The position numbers were made by a program, and so were the translations under genes. Of a stretch of 64,000 bases of DNA, positions 33,841 through 42,047 are shown in pieces (position 1 is the stretch's first letter; each line of letters begins with the position of its first letter). This DNA comes from Geobacillus zalihae NBRC 101842 (GTDB taxonomy: Bacteria > Bacillota > Bacilli > Bacillales > Anoxybacillaceae): contig NZ_BCPV01000009.1 of the NCBI RefSeq assembly GCF_001544135.1, forward strand, positions 19,646 through 83,645, given 5' to 3'. The notes below the pieces were generated by a model. That model was not told where the DNA came from. It saw only the letters and a list, made by a program, of their open reading frames with translations, and did no database searches.

Positions 33841-34607
33841 TCTGTGTCCTCCTCTGCCGCTTCTTTTTTTTCGCCGATGCGCGCCGCCCACTCGCCCAAT
33901 GCGCGGCGCTGAACGGCGATGAGCTGCTCGATGCCGATTTGCGCCGCTTCAAGCAATTCATCAAGCTCGGCGCGCGAAAAAACTGCTTCCTCTCCGGTTC
34001 CTTGAATCTCAACAAATTGACCGGCTCCGGTCATGACGACGTTCATATCCACTTTCGCCCGCGCATCCTCGTTGTAATCTAAATCAAGAATCACCCCATG
34101 CTCCGGATCGATGCCGACCGAGGTAGCGGCGAGAAAATCGCGGATCGGAAGCGCCTCGAGCTTCCCTTCTTCCACCAGTCTGGCAAGCGCCAACACAAGC
34201 GCCACATACGCACCAGTGATCGACGCCGTCCGCGTTCCGCCATCCGCCTGAATGACGTCGCAATCGATCCAAATGGTCCGCTCGCCAAGCTGTTCAAGAT
34301 CAACAACCGAGCGAAGCGCGCGGCCGATTAAGCGCTGAATTTCCATCGTCCGCCCCGACACTTTTCCTTTGCTCGCTTCCCTCACATTCCGCTGCTCTGT
34401 CGCCCGCGGCAGCATCCCATATTCGGCCGTAATCCATCCTTTGCCGCCGCCGCGCATAAACGACGGCACTTTCTCTTCGACCGTCGCCGTGCAAATGACT
34501 TTCGTGTCGCCGATTTCAATGAGCACCGACCCTTCAGCGTGCTTCATGTAATGCGGGTGTATATGTACAGGGCGCAGCTCGCAACTGCTTCGTCCGTCCG
34601 CTCTCAT
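33837..34607 (-). CDS. rph: Ribonuclease PH
   Basis: Phosphorolytic 3'-5' exoribonuclease that trims tRNA precursors. The 256-residue protein starts [14 protein letters not shown], shows [24 protein letters not shown], and binds phosphate through the RTASITGAY region. The last 15 residues are a charged tail. ATG 34605-34607 follows GGAGGACTCAG; a TTG just before it is an alternative start. Confidence 0.96.
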   Translation of the reverse strand: MRADGRSSCELRPVHIHPHYMKHAEGSVLIEIGDTKVICTATVEEKVPSFMRGGGKGWITAEYGMLPRATEQRNVREASKGKVSGRTMEIQRLIGRALRSVVDLEQLGERTIWIDCDVIQADGGTRTASITGAYVALVLALARLVEEGKLEALPIRDFLAATSVGIDPEHGVILDLDYNEDARAKVDMNVVMTGAGQFVEIQGTGEEAVFSRAELDELLEAAQIGIEQLIAVQRRALGEWAARIGEKKEAAEEDTE

Positions 34608-34670
34608 CAACTGAGTCCTCCTTTTCTCCATCTTCAACGGAATGCCAGACGCCGCATTTCTTTCCGCCTA

Positions 34671-34710
34671 GCGAAAAAAAGAAAGAGGCAGAATACGTTT
34701 CCACCTCTTT
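34671..34710 (-). terminator. Terminator of gerM
   Basis: AAAGAGG and CCTCTTT form a stem with a 15-base loop, followed by CTTTTTTT on the minus strand, about 50 bases after the gerM stop. A weak promoter-like TGGAAA, 17 bases, TATAAC lies directly before it. Confidence 0.8.
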
Positions 34711-34758
34711 GTTATACCATAACGTCCTATTCGTTTCCAGCCAGTCAGCACCAACCGG

Positions 34759-35832
34759 TTAAAATGTCCCGGTATTGACGTTTTGCGGCCGAGCGACCGG
34801 TTTGGTGAGCGGCTTGCCATCTTCCGTGACAAGATTGGCTTTGCCATTGACGGTGATCGCCACGCTTTCGACTCCTTTTTGCTCCGTGAGCGACAAAACG
34901 AGAGAATTCAACACGACGTCGGAAATGACATTTTTCTTGTTGCTTCCATAAATGCCTTCGTTAAAGTTGAGCGTCACTTTGCCATCCTCGTATTTCGGGG
35001 CATCGACAAGCTTCGCGTCCGGCTGAAAGACGCCGACAAGCCCGCTCCCTTGCTCTGGTCCTTGAATCAGTTCGTTGACGGCCGCGGCAATATCATCTTT
35101 CTCCTTATTGGACACACGCCGTGTCACCGGCACATAGTATGTGCTGTTCCCTTGTTGGGCGACAAAATAAACGGTGACCGGATGCGTATTCGTAATGTCT
35201 GGCACGCCGTTCGCTTCCATATTGATGCCATCGGCGCGGCTTACCCCATCTTGGATCGGCGTTTTATTGACCGGCATCACGTTTTGATCGTAGCCGTTGA
35301 TGCGGATTTTGACGCGCTTGATATTGTCAAATTGCGTCAATGTCCACGTAATGGACTGCAAAATTCGTTTTTCGTCCTCCGGCTTATAGTTTTTAAATTC
35401 CGGCGAAAAGTCAGCGATCAACGTTCCGTCTTTTTCCAATTTTGTGCCAAGCACCGTCGTTCCGGCCGGAATGACCGCGCGGAAGCCGTTCGGTAACATT
35501 TCTGACACGGGTCCGTCTTCAACCAAATATTCGAGTACTTGTTTCGCCACGGCCTGCGTTTTCGGCAATTCCACTGTTTGCGGCACGACAAAGCCGTTTT
35601 TGTCAATCAAGTACAGCTCTCTTTTCACCGTCTCGGTGGCCTTCGCTTTCTCTTTCCCTTCCTTTTGGCTTTCCGTCGCTTCCTGAAGCGCTTGGCCGTC
35701 TTTGACATAACTCGTCTCTTGCGGCGGATCGATCTCCTTCACCGCCTCATCTCGCCCAAACAAACCGCAGCCGCCAAGCAACAACAGCGAGGCGAGCAGC
35801 GGCGCCGCCCATATGTGAGTCGTCCGTTTCAT
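34759..35832 (-). CDS. gerM: Germination/sporulation lipoprotein GerM
   Basis: Exported lipoprotein of 357 residues needed for sporulation and germination; GerM links the engulfing membrane to the forespore channel. The lipobox LLGGC puts the lipidated cysteine at residue 22. Two GerMN domains follow (about residues 75-190 and 220-340), the second ending QKGVESVAITVNGKA. The start is ATG 35830-35832 after GTAGGAGGGAACGTCA. I could not identify a convincing sporulation promoter upstream. Confidence 0.95.
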   Translation of the reverse strand: MKRTTHIWAAPLLASLLLLGGCGLFGRDEAVKEIDPPQETSYVKDGQALQEATESQKEGKEKAKATETVKRELYLIDKNGFVVPQTVELPKTQAVAKQVLEYLVEDGPVSEMLPNGFRAVIPAGTTVLGTKLEKDGTLIADFSPEFKNYKPEDEKRILQSITWTLTQFDNIKRVKIRINGYDQNVMPVNKTPIQDGVSRADGINMEANGVPDITNTHPVTVYFVAQQGNSTYYVPVTRRVSNKEKDDIAAAVNELIQGPEQGSGLVGVFQPDAKLVDAPKYEDGKVTLNFNEGIYGSNKKNVISDVVLNSLVLSLTEQKGVESVAITVNGKANLVTEDGKPLTKPVARPQNVNTGTF

Positions 35833-35894
35833 TGACGTTCCCTCCTACTCGTAGTTTGTACTACTATGTATACGAGCCGTTTTCCAAAATAGAA

Positions 35895-35930
35895 TAAAAA
35901 AATCCTTTAGCGCATGGACGCTAAAGGATT
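35895..35930 (-). terminator. Terminator of racE
   Basis: AATCCTTTAGCG and CGCTAAAGGATT form a perfect 12-base stem around TCCATG, followed by TTTTTA on the minus strand. Confidence 0.92.
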
Positions 35931-35936
35931 GGTTGG

Positions 35937-36731
35937 TTACAGCCGAATCGCTTCGACCGTGCCGATCGGCTTGCCAAACCACTTCCCGGAAATCTTTTCA
36001 AACAGCTCTTTCGGCCCGGTCGTGAAAAACAAATGCTCCGGTTCGCGCTCGCCGGTGTAAAGGAGCTGGCTGTGGTGCAAAATCGCGCTCACTTCACGAG
36101 CCGTCTCACCGCCCGAGCAAATGAGCTTCACGCGTTTGCCCATATACGTGCGAATGAGCGGCGCGAGCAACGGATAATGCGTGCAGCCTAAAATCAGCAC
36201 ATCGATCGGCAGCGGACGGAGCGGAGCGAGCGATTCGGCGACGATCGCCATCGCCTCCTGCCCTTCAAAGTCGCCGCTTTCCACAAGCGGAACGAATTTC
36301 GGACAGGCCAAGCTCTCGACTTGGACGCGCGGATTGATGGATTGAAGCGCCTTTTCATACGCCCGGCTTCGGATCGTGCCAATCGTGCCGATGACGCCGA
36401 TGTGCCCGCGCCTAGTCGCTTTCAGGGCCGCGCGAGCGCCGGGATGAATAACGCCAAGCACAGGAATGTCAAGCTTCGCCCGCACGTCGTCAAGCGCGAC
36501 CGCCGTCGCGGTGTTGCAGGCGATAACAAGCATTTTCAAGGGATATTGCCGCAAGTAATCAATCATTTGCCACGTAAATCGACGGACTTCTTCCACCGGC
36601 CGCGGCCCGTACGGGCAACGGGCGGTGTCGCCTAAGTAAATAATTTGTTCTTTCGGCAGCTGCCTCATAATTTCTTTGGCGACGGTCAAACCGCCGACTC
36701 CTGAGTCAATGACACCAATTGCTCTTTCCAA
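35937..36731 (-). CDS. racE: Glutamate racemase
   Basis: Makes D-glutamate for peptidoglycan. The 264-residue protein contains the two catalytic cysteines C72 (VIACNTATA) and C183 (LGCTHYPLL), and the [11 protein letters not shown]-terminal motif. The start is TTG 36729-36731 (MERAIGVID), with GAGGCGATCAC upstream; it lies nine bases after ysmB and is presumably in one transcript with it. Confidence 0.96.
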   Translation of the reverse strand: MERAIGVIDSGVGGLTVAKEIMRQLPKEQIIYLGDTARCPYGPRPVEEVRRFTWQMIDYLRQYPLKMLVIACNTATAVALDDVRAKLDIPVLGVIHPGARAALKATRRGHIGVIGTIGTIRSRAYEKALQSINPRVQVESLACPKFVPLVESGDFEGQEAMAIVAESLAPLRPLPIDVLILGCTHYPLLAPLIRTYMGKRVKLICSGGETAREVSAILHHSQLLYTGEREPEHLFFTTGPKELFEKISGKWFGKPIGTVEAIRL

Positions 36732-36740
36732 GTGATCGCC

Positions 36741-37184
36741 TCATTCTTTCGTCATTTCTTGATGCAATTTGCGCAAACAACGCTCAAAGAGAACGATTTC
36801 CTCTTCAGAAAAATTTTCCAACACTTTAGCTAAATCTCTCTGGCGTTTTTCAATCACTTCCTCAATGATGCGCTCGCCTTTTTCCAACAAGTGAATGCGG
36901 ACGACGCGGCGGTCGTGTTCATCGCGGACTCTGGCGACAAGTCCGTTCCGCTCCATACGGTCGACCAAGTCGGTCGTCGTGCTGCACGCCAAATACATTT
37001 TGTTCGATAACTCGCCGACCGTCAAGTCCCCTTCTTCAAGCAGCCACTGCAGGGCGACAAATTGCGGTGGGGTGATCGGATAGTTGGTTAAAATTTCACG
37101 GCCGCGCTGTTTCAAATTGGCGGCGATATAGCGAAGCAATTTTTCCAACTCGGCGACCGTTTGTTCATTCATCGCAGACGGCAT
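36741..37184 (-). CDS. ysmB: MarR-family transcriptional regulator YsmB
   Basis: A 147-residue winged-helix regulator. The recognition region is VGELSNKMYLACSTTTDLVDRMERNGLV and the wing is VRDEHDRRVVRIHLLEKG. Ligand and targets are unknown. The start is ATG 37182-37184 after GGAGAG. It lies between gerE and racE, as in B. subtilis. Confidence 0.9.
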   Translation of the reverse strand: MPSAMNEQTVAELEKLLRYIAANLKQRGREILTNYPITPPQFVALQWLLEEGDLTVGELSNKMYLACSTTTDLVDRMERNGLVARVRDEHDRRVVRIHLLEKGERIIEEVIEKRQRDLAKVLENFSEEEIVLFERCLRKLHQEMTKE

Positions 37185-37283
37185 ATCATCTCTCCTTGAT
37201 CGTTTCCGCGGCCAGCCTCAAACGGCGGCTTGCGTCGACAGCTATTCTTACTTTTCATTTTACAACACCGGCAAAGATAATCA

Positions 37284-37387
37284 ACAAAAAAATGCGGCGG
37301 CCGCCGCGGACGAAGGCCGGACGGGCGCCAAGCCTCGTCCGGCCGCAAGGGAACATAACAGCCGGCTGTCCAACAAGGAAAGCCGGC
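37284..37387 (-). terminator. Terminator region of gerE with three tandem hairpins
   Basis: Three inverted repeats follow the gerE stop on the minus strand: GCCGGC arms (37361-37387), GGCCGGACG with CGTCCGGCC (37315-37344), and a perfect GC palindrome (37294-37307) directly before ATTTTTTTG. Only the last has a T run. Confidence 0.75.
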
Positions 37388-37392
37388 ATCGT

Positions 37393-37617
37393 TTATAGTT
37401 CAAGTTCGCCCATTCGAAGCAATTCAATGACAGCTTGCGAGCGCCCCTTGACCCCAAGCTTTTGCATCGCATTCGAAATATGGTTGCGGACCGTTTTCTC
37501 GCTGATAAACAGCTCTTGGGCGATCTCTTTCGTCGTCTTGTCTTGCACGAGCAATTCGAAGACTTCTTTTTCTCTTTTTGTCAAAAGCGGCTTCGATTGA
37601 AATGATTTGTCCTTCAA
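37393..37617 (-). CDS. gerE: Late mother-cell sporulation regulator GerE
   Basis: LuxR-type DNA-binding protein that tunes sigma-K-dependent coat genes. The 74 residues are almost identical to B. subtilis GerE and consist of one helix-turn-helix domain (TKREKEVFELLVQDKTTKEI, then ISEKTVRNHISNAMQKLGV). The start is TTG 37615-37617, nine bases after GGAGGG. A well-matched sigma-K promoter lies upstream. Confidence 0.98.
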   Translation of the reverse strand: MKDKSFQSKPLLTKREKEVFELLVQDKTTKEIAQELFISEKTVRNHISNAMQKLGVKGRSQAVIELLRMGELEL

Positions 37618-37677
37618 CGGTTGTAACCCTCCTTGCTCTCAATGGGCCCGAACTGCCGGATGGGTATTTCCTCGCCA

Positions 37678-37706
37678 TATCGTATGTGAGAGCAAGAGCG
37701 GCGGTG
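37678..37706 (-). promoter_or_regulatory. Sigma-K promoter of gerE
   Basis: The -10 CATACGATA (37678-37686) fits CATAnnnTA exactly, and CACC (37703-37706) supplies the -35 AC 16 bases upstream. The gerE start codon is about 55 bases past the predicted transcription start. Confidence 0.75.
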
Positions 37707-37954
37707 ACGAAAATTTGCTTATCTAATAGAAAAATGGGTCTTTTTTTTTCGGTTCATCACCAAATGACTTTTAAAGACAAACATGATAGCAATGTTGTTC
37801 AAAGAGATGTGTGGTATAAAAAGGAAAAAATGCTGTTTTGGTTTTTCTTTATCATGATCGTCTTTCTTTTTCAAGTACACTTTGTGATGAAGAGCCTTTT
37901 CTTCTTTATCTTTCGATTCGCCGGAGACGGTTGGCTGCCGCTTGTCCAGCAAAA
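37707..37954. other. AT-rich intergenic stretch between gerE and sdhB
   Basis: The base composition is clearly more AT-rich than in neighbouring genes. A plus-strand open frame exists (about 37830-37985, many Phe codons, AAAAAGG before ATG), but it runs into the sdh terminator and looks accidental. B. subtilis has ysmA near here; I see no trace of it. Confidence 0.4.
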
Positions 37955-37998
37955 CAAAAAATCCCCCTCATGTCTGTTCGAATGAAGGGGATTTTGAT
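37955..37998 (-). terminator. Terminator of sdhCAB
   Basis: AAAATCCCC and GGGGATTTTTTG form the base of a hairpin, with further TCAT/ATGA pairing inside, and a T run on the minus strand, just past the sdhB stop. Confidence 0.88.
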
Positions 37999-38005
37999 TC
38001 TGCCG

Positions 38006-38767
38006 CTACACTTCGTCGCTGCCAAAGAAATCGCGGAACATTTGAATCGTCGTTTCGCGGTTTAACGCCGCGATCGATGTCGTCAACGGAATGCCCTTCG
38101 GGCACGATTGCACGCAGTTTTGCGAGTTGCCGCAGTTGGCCAGTCCGCCGTCGCCCATAATCGCCCGCAACCGTTCGGCTTTATGCATCGCCCCGGTCGG
38201 ATGGGCGTTAAACAGCCGCACTTGCGACAGCGGCGCCGGGCCGATAAAGTTCGACTTGCTGTTGACGTTCGGGCACGCTTCCAGGCAGACGCCGCACGTC
38301 ATGCATTTGGACAGCTCGTACGCCCATTGCCGCTTCCGCTCCGGCATGCGCGGCCCCGGGCCCAAGTCGTACGTTCCGTCGATCGGAATCCATGCTTTCA
38401 CTCGCTTCAACGCATCAAACATCCGGCTCCGGTCGATGACCAAGTCGCGGATGACAGGGAATGTGCGCATCGGCTCAAGGCGGATCGGCTGCTCGAGTTT
38501 GTCAATGAGTGCGGCGCACGCCTGGCGCGGTTTGCCGTTAATGACCATCGAACAGGCTCCGCATACTTCTTCCAGACAGTTCATTTCCCAAGCGACCGGC
38601 GTCGTTTTTTCCCCTTTGGCGTTGACCGGATTGCGGCGAATTTCCATGAGCGCCGAAATGACGTTCATGTTCGGGCGGTACGGAATGACAAACTCCTCTT
38701 CATACGGAGCAGAATCCGGACGATCTTGACGGGTGATGATGAATCGAACCGTTTTGTTCTCGCTCAT
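38006..38767 (-). CDS. sdhB: Succinate dehydrogenase iron-sulfur subunit
   Basis: Carries electrons from the flavoprotein to menaquinone through three clusters. At 253 residues the [2Fe-2S] cysteines are in CLEEVCGACSM with a later C, and the [4Fe-4S]/[3Fe-4S] ligands are in CMTCGVCLEACP and CGNSQNCVQSCPKG. The start is ATG 38765-38767. The stop is followed within eight bases by a terminator. Third gene of sdhCAB. Confidence 0.97.
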   Translation of the reverse strand: MSENKTVRFIITRQDRPDSAPYEEEFVIPYRPNMNVISALMEIRRNPVNAKGEKTTPVAWEMNCLEEVCGACSMVINGKPRQACAALIDKLEQPIRLEPMRTFPVIRDLVIDRSRMFDALKRVKAWIPIDGTYDLGPGPRMPERKRQWAYELSKCMTCGVCLEACPNVNSKSNFIGPAPLSQVRLFNAHPTGAMHKAERLRAIMGDGGLANCGNSQNCVQSCPKGIPLTTSIAALNRETTIQMFRDFFGSDEV

Positions 38768-38768
38768 C

Positions 38769-40526
38769 TTACTTCACTTCCTCTTTCTTTTTGCTGTAGT
38801 CGCGCTTGCGCGGTTTAATCAACGAGACGTCAACGTCTTCATAATGGAACGCCGGACCGTCTGGCGTGTAGCGGGCCATCGTCGTTTTCAGCCATTCTTC
38901 GTCGTTGCGCTCCGGAAACTCCGGCTTGTAGTGCGCGCCGCGGCTTTCATTGCGATAGTAAGCGCCAAGCGTAATGACGCGGGCGAGCTGCAGCATGTTG
39001 TACAGCTGGCGGATAAACGTCGCTCCTTGGTTGCTCCATCTCGACGTATCGGTGACGCTGATGTTTTTATACCGCTCCATCAGCTCTTGAATTTTCTCAT
39101 CGGTCTTCAGCAGCCGGTCGTTGTAGCGGACGATCGTCACGTTTGCCGTCATCCATTCACCGAGCTCTTTATGCAGCACGTAGGCGTTTTCCGTGCCGTC
39201 CATCGCCAAAATGTTTTCCCACTTTTCTTGCTCCCGTTTCACATAGCTGTCGTATAACGTCGACGGCATCGCATCGGCCGATTTCTCGAGACCGCGGATG
39301 TAGCGGACGGCGTTCGGGCCGGCGACCATTCCGCCGTAAATCGCCGACAGAAGCGAGTTTGCCCCGAGGCGGTTCGCGCCGTGAATCGAATAATCGCACT
39401 CGCCGGCAGCAAACAACCCTTTGATGTTCGTCATTTGGTCATAGTCGACCCATAAGCCGCCCATCGAGTAGTGAACGGCCGGGAACACCTTCATTGGCAC
39501 TTTGCGCGGGTCTTCGCCCATGAACTTCTCGTAAATTTCGATAATGCCGCCGAGCTTGACATCCAACTCTTTCGGATCTTTATGTGACAAATCCAAATAC
39601 ACCATGTTTTCGCCGTTGATGCCGAGCTTCAAATCGACGCAGACGTGGAAAATTTCCCGGGCGGCGATGTCGCGCGGCACCAAGTTTCCGTAAGCCGGAT
39701 ATTTTTCCTCAAGGAAGTACCACGGTTTCCCGTCCTTATACGTCCAAATGCGTCCGCCTTCCCCGCGCGCCGATTCGCTCATCAACCGAAGCTTGTCATC
39801 GCCTGGGATCGCGGTCGGGTGAATTTGGATGAACTCGCCGTTCGCGTAGTAAACGCCTTGCTGATAGGCGATCGAAGCCGCTGAACCAGTGTTGATGACC
39901 GAGTTCGTCGATTTCCCAAAAATGATCCCCGGGCCGCCGGTCGCCAAAATGACGGCATCGGCTGGAAACGCTTTGATTTCCATGGACCGCAAATCTTGTG
40001 CGACGATGCCGCGGCAAATTTGCTCGTCATCCAAAACGACGCCTAAAAACTCCCAATGCTCGTACTTCGTGACGAGCCCGGCCACTTCATGGCGGCGCAC
40101 CTGTTCATCAAGTGCATACAAAATTTGCTGCCCGGTCGTGGCTCCAGCATAGGCGGTCCGGTGATGCTGCGTCCCCCCGAAACGACGGAAATCAAGCAAC
40201 CCTTCCGGCGTCCGGTTGAACATGACGCCCATCCGATCGAGCATGTAAATGATCCCCGGCGCCGCTTCACACATCGCTTTGACCGGAGGCTGGTTCGCCA
40301 AGAAGTCCCCGCCATAGACGGTGTCGTCAAAATGCTCCCACGGCGAGTCGCCTTCCCCTTTCGTGTTGACCGCTCCGTTAATGCCGCCTTGGGCACAGAC
40401 GGAGTGAGAACGCTTTACCGGAACGAGCGAAAACAGTTCGACAGGCACTCCTGCTTCGGCGATTTTAATCGTGGCCATCAAACCGGCCAACCCACCGCCA
40501 ACAACGATGATTTTCCCTTTTTTCAT
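38769..40526 (-). CDS. sdhA: Succinate dehydrogenase flavoprotein subunit
   Basis: Oxidises succinate to fumarate in the TCA cycle. The 585-residue protein has the FAD-binding VVGGGLAGLMA near residues 8-18, the histidine that covalently binds FAD (H41 in RSHSVCAQGG), and the active-site HRTAYAG and GGLWVDYDQM regions. The start is ATG 40524-40526. It lies one base from sdhB and 168 bases after sdhC. Confidence 0.98.
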   Translation of the reverse strand: MKKGKIIVVGGGLAGLMATIKIAEAGVPVELFSLVPVKRSHSVCAQGGINGAVNTKGEGDSPWEHFDDTVYGGDFLANQPPVKAMCEAAPGIIYMLDRMGVMFNRTPEGLLDFRRFGGTQHHRTAYAGATTGQQILYALDEQVRRHEVAGLVTKYEHWEFLGVVLDDEQICRGIVAQDLRSMEIKAFPADAVILATGGPGIIFGKSTNSVINTGSAASIAYQQGVYYANGEFIQIHPTAIPGDDKLRLMSESARGEGGRIWTYKDGKPWYFLEEKYPAYGNLVPRDIAAREIFHVCVDLKLGINGENMVYLDLSHKDPKELDVKLGGIIEIYEKFMGEDPRKVPMKVFPAVHYSMGGLWVDYDQMTNIKGLFAAGECDYSIHGANRLGANSLLSAIYGGMVAGPNAVRYIRGLEKSADAMPSTLYDSYVKREQEKWENILAMDGTENAYVLHKELGEWMTANVTIVRYNDRLLKTDEKIQELMERYKNISVTDTSRWSNQGATFIRQLYNMLQLARVITLGAYYRNESRGAHYKPEFPERNDEEWLKTTMARYTPDGPAFHYEDVDVSLIKPRKRDYSKKKEEVK

Positions 40527-40694
40527 AGCTACTCACTCCCTAATAGATTGCTGCTTTTGCTTGCATGCCGCACGTTTTGCCTTGCCGGCCCGCCATCGAC
40601 CAAGCGATCGTTCGGCGAACGGCTAGAGCACGTTTGTCACGAGCCAACGCAGCAGTTCATCGTTGAATCATTCCTTAGGAATGGAACGCTTGTC

Positions 40695-41303
40695 TTACGC
40701 AAACGCCAAGATGGCGCGAATGCCGACAATGGAAAGCGCGATGAAAATGATCATCGTAATGTACGTAAATACTTGCTGCGAACGAGGGGACACCGTCAAC
40801 CCCCAGCTGACGCAGAACGACCATAAGCCGTTGGCGAAGTGAAAGACCGTGGACAAGATTCCAACAATATAAAATCCGAGCATAAACGGATTGTCGACAA
40901 TGTTGGCCATCATGTCGTAGTTCACTTCGGCGCCGAATGCAGCATGCACCCGCGTTTCATACACATGCCAGACGACAAAAATCAATGTAATGATGCCGGT
41001 GATCCGCTGAAGCATGAACATCCAGTTGCGGAAATAGCCGTACTGGCGAGTGTTGAATTTGGCTGTAAACGCGATATAAATGCCGTATACAGCGTGGAAC
41101 AACAATGGAAGAAAAATAACAAAAATTTCAAGAAAATAGCGGAACGGCAAGTTTTCCATAAACGCCGCCGCCCGGTTAAACGCTTCCGGCCCACGGGTCG
41201 CAAAATGGTTGACGACCAAGTGCTGCACTAAAAAGATGCCGACGGGAACAACCCCCAGCAGCGAATGGAGCCGGCGATAGTAAAACTCGCGATTCCCTGC
41301 CAT
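40695..41303 (-). CDS. sdhC: Succinate dehydrogenase cytochrome b558 subunit
   Basis: Di-haem membrane anchor of Bacillus-type succinate:menaquinone reductase. The 202-residue protein has five transmembrane helices and the conserved histidines in HSLLGVVP, VQHLVVNHF, LFHAVYGIY and VWHVYETR that ligate haem or lie in helices. I chose ATG 41301-41303 (MAGNREFYYRRLHS), with AAGGGGG upstream, matching the usual length. First gene of sdhCAB. Confidence 0.97.
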   Translation of the reverse strand: MAGNREFYYRRLHSLLGVVPVGIFLVQHLVVNHFATRGPEAFNRAAAFMENLPFRYFLEIFVIFLPLLFHAVYGIYIAFTAKFNTRQYGYFRNWMFMLQRITGIITLIFVVWHVYETRVHAAFGAEVNYDMMANIVDNPFMLGFYIVGILSTVFHFANGLWSFCVSWGLTVSPRSQQVFTYITMIIFIALSIVGIRAILAFA

Positions 41304-41400
41304 TATGTAAACCCCCTTCAATTGAATAAAAAATATGTCCCTCTCGCTCGCCATGCGGAAACGGAAACGTCTTCCATTCCCCTATTCGCTTGTCACATTC

Positions 41401-41429
41401 ATTGTACTCCCACATTGTACAAGCGTCAA
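41401..41429 (-). promoter_or_regulatory. Sigma-A promoter of sdhCAB
   Basis: TTGACG (41424-41429), a 17-base spacer and TACAAT (41401-41406). It lies about 100 bases upstream of sdhC in the divergent gap to yslB. Confidence 0.8.
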
Positions 41430-41546
41430 GAAAACACTGACACAAAATGTTCAAACATTCTCATAGTTGCGCCACCTTAGGAAAGAGGATGCACTCCGGC
41501 AGCAATTCAGCTATAATGGGGAAATGGATAGAAAGAGGGGAAAACG

Positions 41547-41999
41547 ATGAAACAGCCACCATTAGAGGACCAATATCAAATGTTTGGGTCAATTGCGCTT
41601 TCCGCCTTCGGGACTGAGCTGCTTCGCCATTCGCTTCTTCCCGAGCTGCTTGGCAAAGATGCCGCTTCGCTGCTGTACTGGGCCGGCAAACAGCTGGCGC
41701 GGCGCTACCCGCTCGGAACGCTCGATGACGTCGCCGTATTTTTTGAACGGGCGGGCTGGGGGGAGCTATCAACCGGCGAAGAGCGAAACGACGAACTCTA
41801 TATCGAGCTGTCGGGCCCCATCATCGCCGCCCGCTTTTCCTTGTACGGCAGCTGCTCGTTCCAGCTTGAGGCTGGATTTCTCGCCCAGCAAATCGAACAA
41901 CAAAAGCGGTTCGTCACCGAAGCGGTCGAACTGCCGCCAAAGCGGGACGGCAAAGCGCGCATTTTGGTGAAATGGGATCGGAAGCAGGCGATCGAATGA
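41547..41999 (+). CDS. yslB: YslB family protein (DUF2507)
   Basis: A 150-residue cytoplasmic protein of the YslB/DUF2507 family, fold related to V4R-type small-molecule-binding domains. No established function. The sequence contains ELLGKDAASLLYWAGKQLAR, conserved in the family. The start is ATG 41547 after AGAGGGGAAAACG; a TATAAT lies at 41512-41517. One of three plus-strand genes in the window, divergent from sdhC and convergent with uvrC, as in B. subtilis. Confidence 0.9.
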   Translation: MKQPPLEDQYQMFGSIALSAFGTELLRHSLLPELLGKDAASLLYWAGKQLARRYPLGTLDDVAVFFERAGWGELSTGEERNDELYIELSGPIIAARFSLYGSCSFQLEAGFLAQQIEQQKRFVTEAVELPPKRDGKARILVKWDRKQAIE

Positions 42000-42006
42000 C
42001 ATGCAA

Positions 42007-42041
42007 AGAACGGGCGTCCGCTCGCAAAACGGGCGTCCGTT
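42007..42041. terminator. Possible hairpin between convergent yslB and uvrC
   Basis: GAACGGGCG and CGTCCGTTC can pair at eight or nine positions. The same segment is also a direct repeat of ACGGGCGTCCG. No clear T run on either strand. Confidence 0.35.
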
Positions 42042-42047
42042 CAGCCA

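Noticed and set aside
37830..37985. Short Phe-rich plus-strand frame between gerE and sdhB
   Set aside because: It ends inside the sdh terminator, has biased composition and no recognisable domain.
42007..42041. Direct repeat of ACGGGCGTCCG as a mobile-element or attachment-site footprint
   Set aside because: Short, in a convergent intergenic gap, better explained as a degenerate terminator; no element adjoins it.
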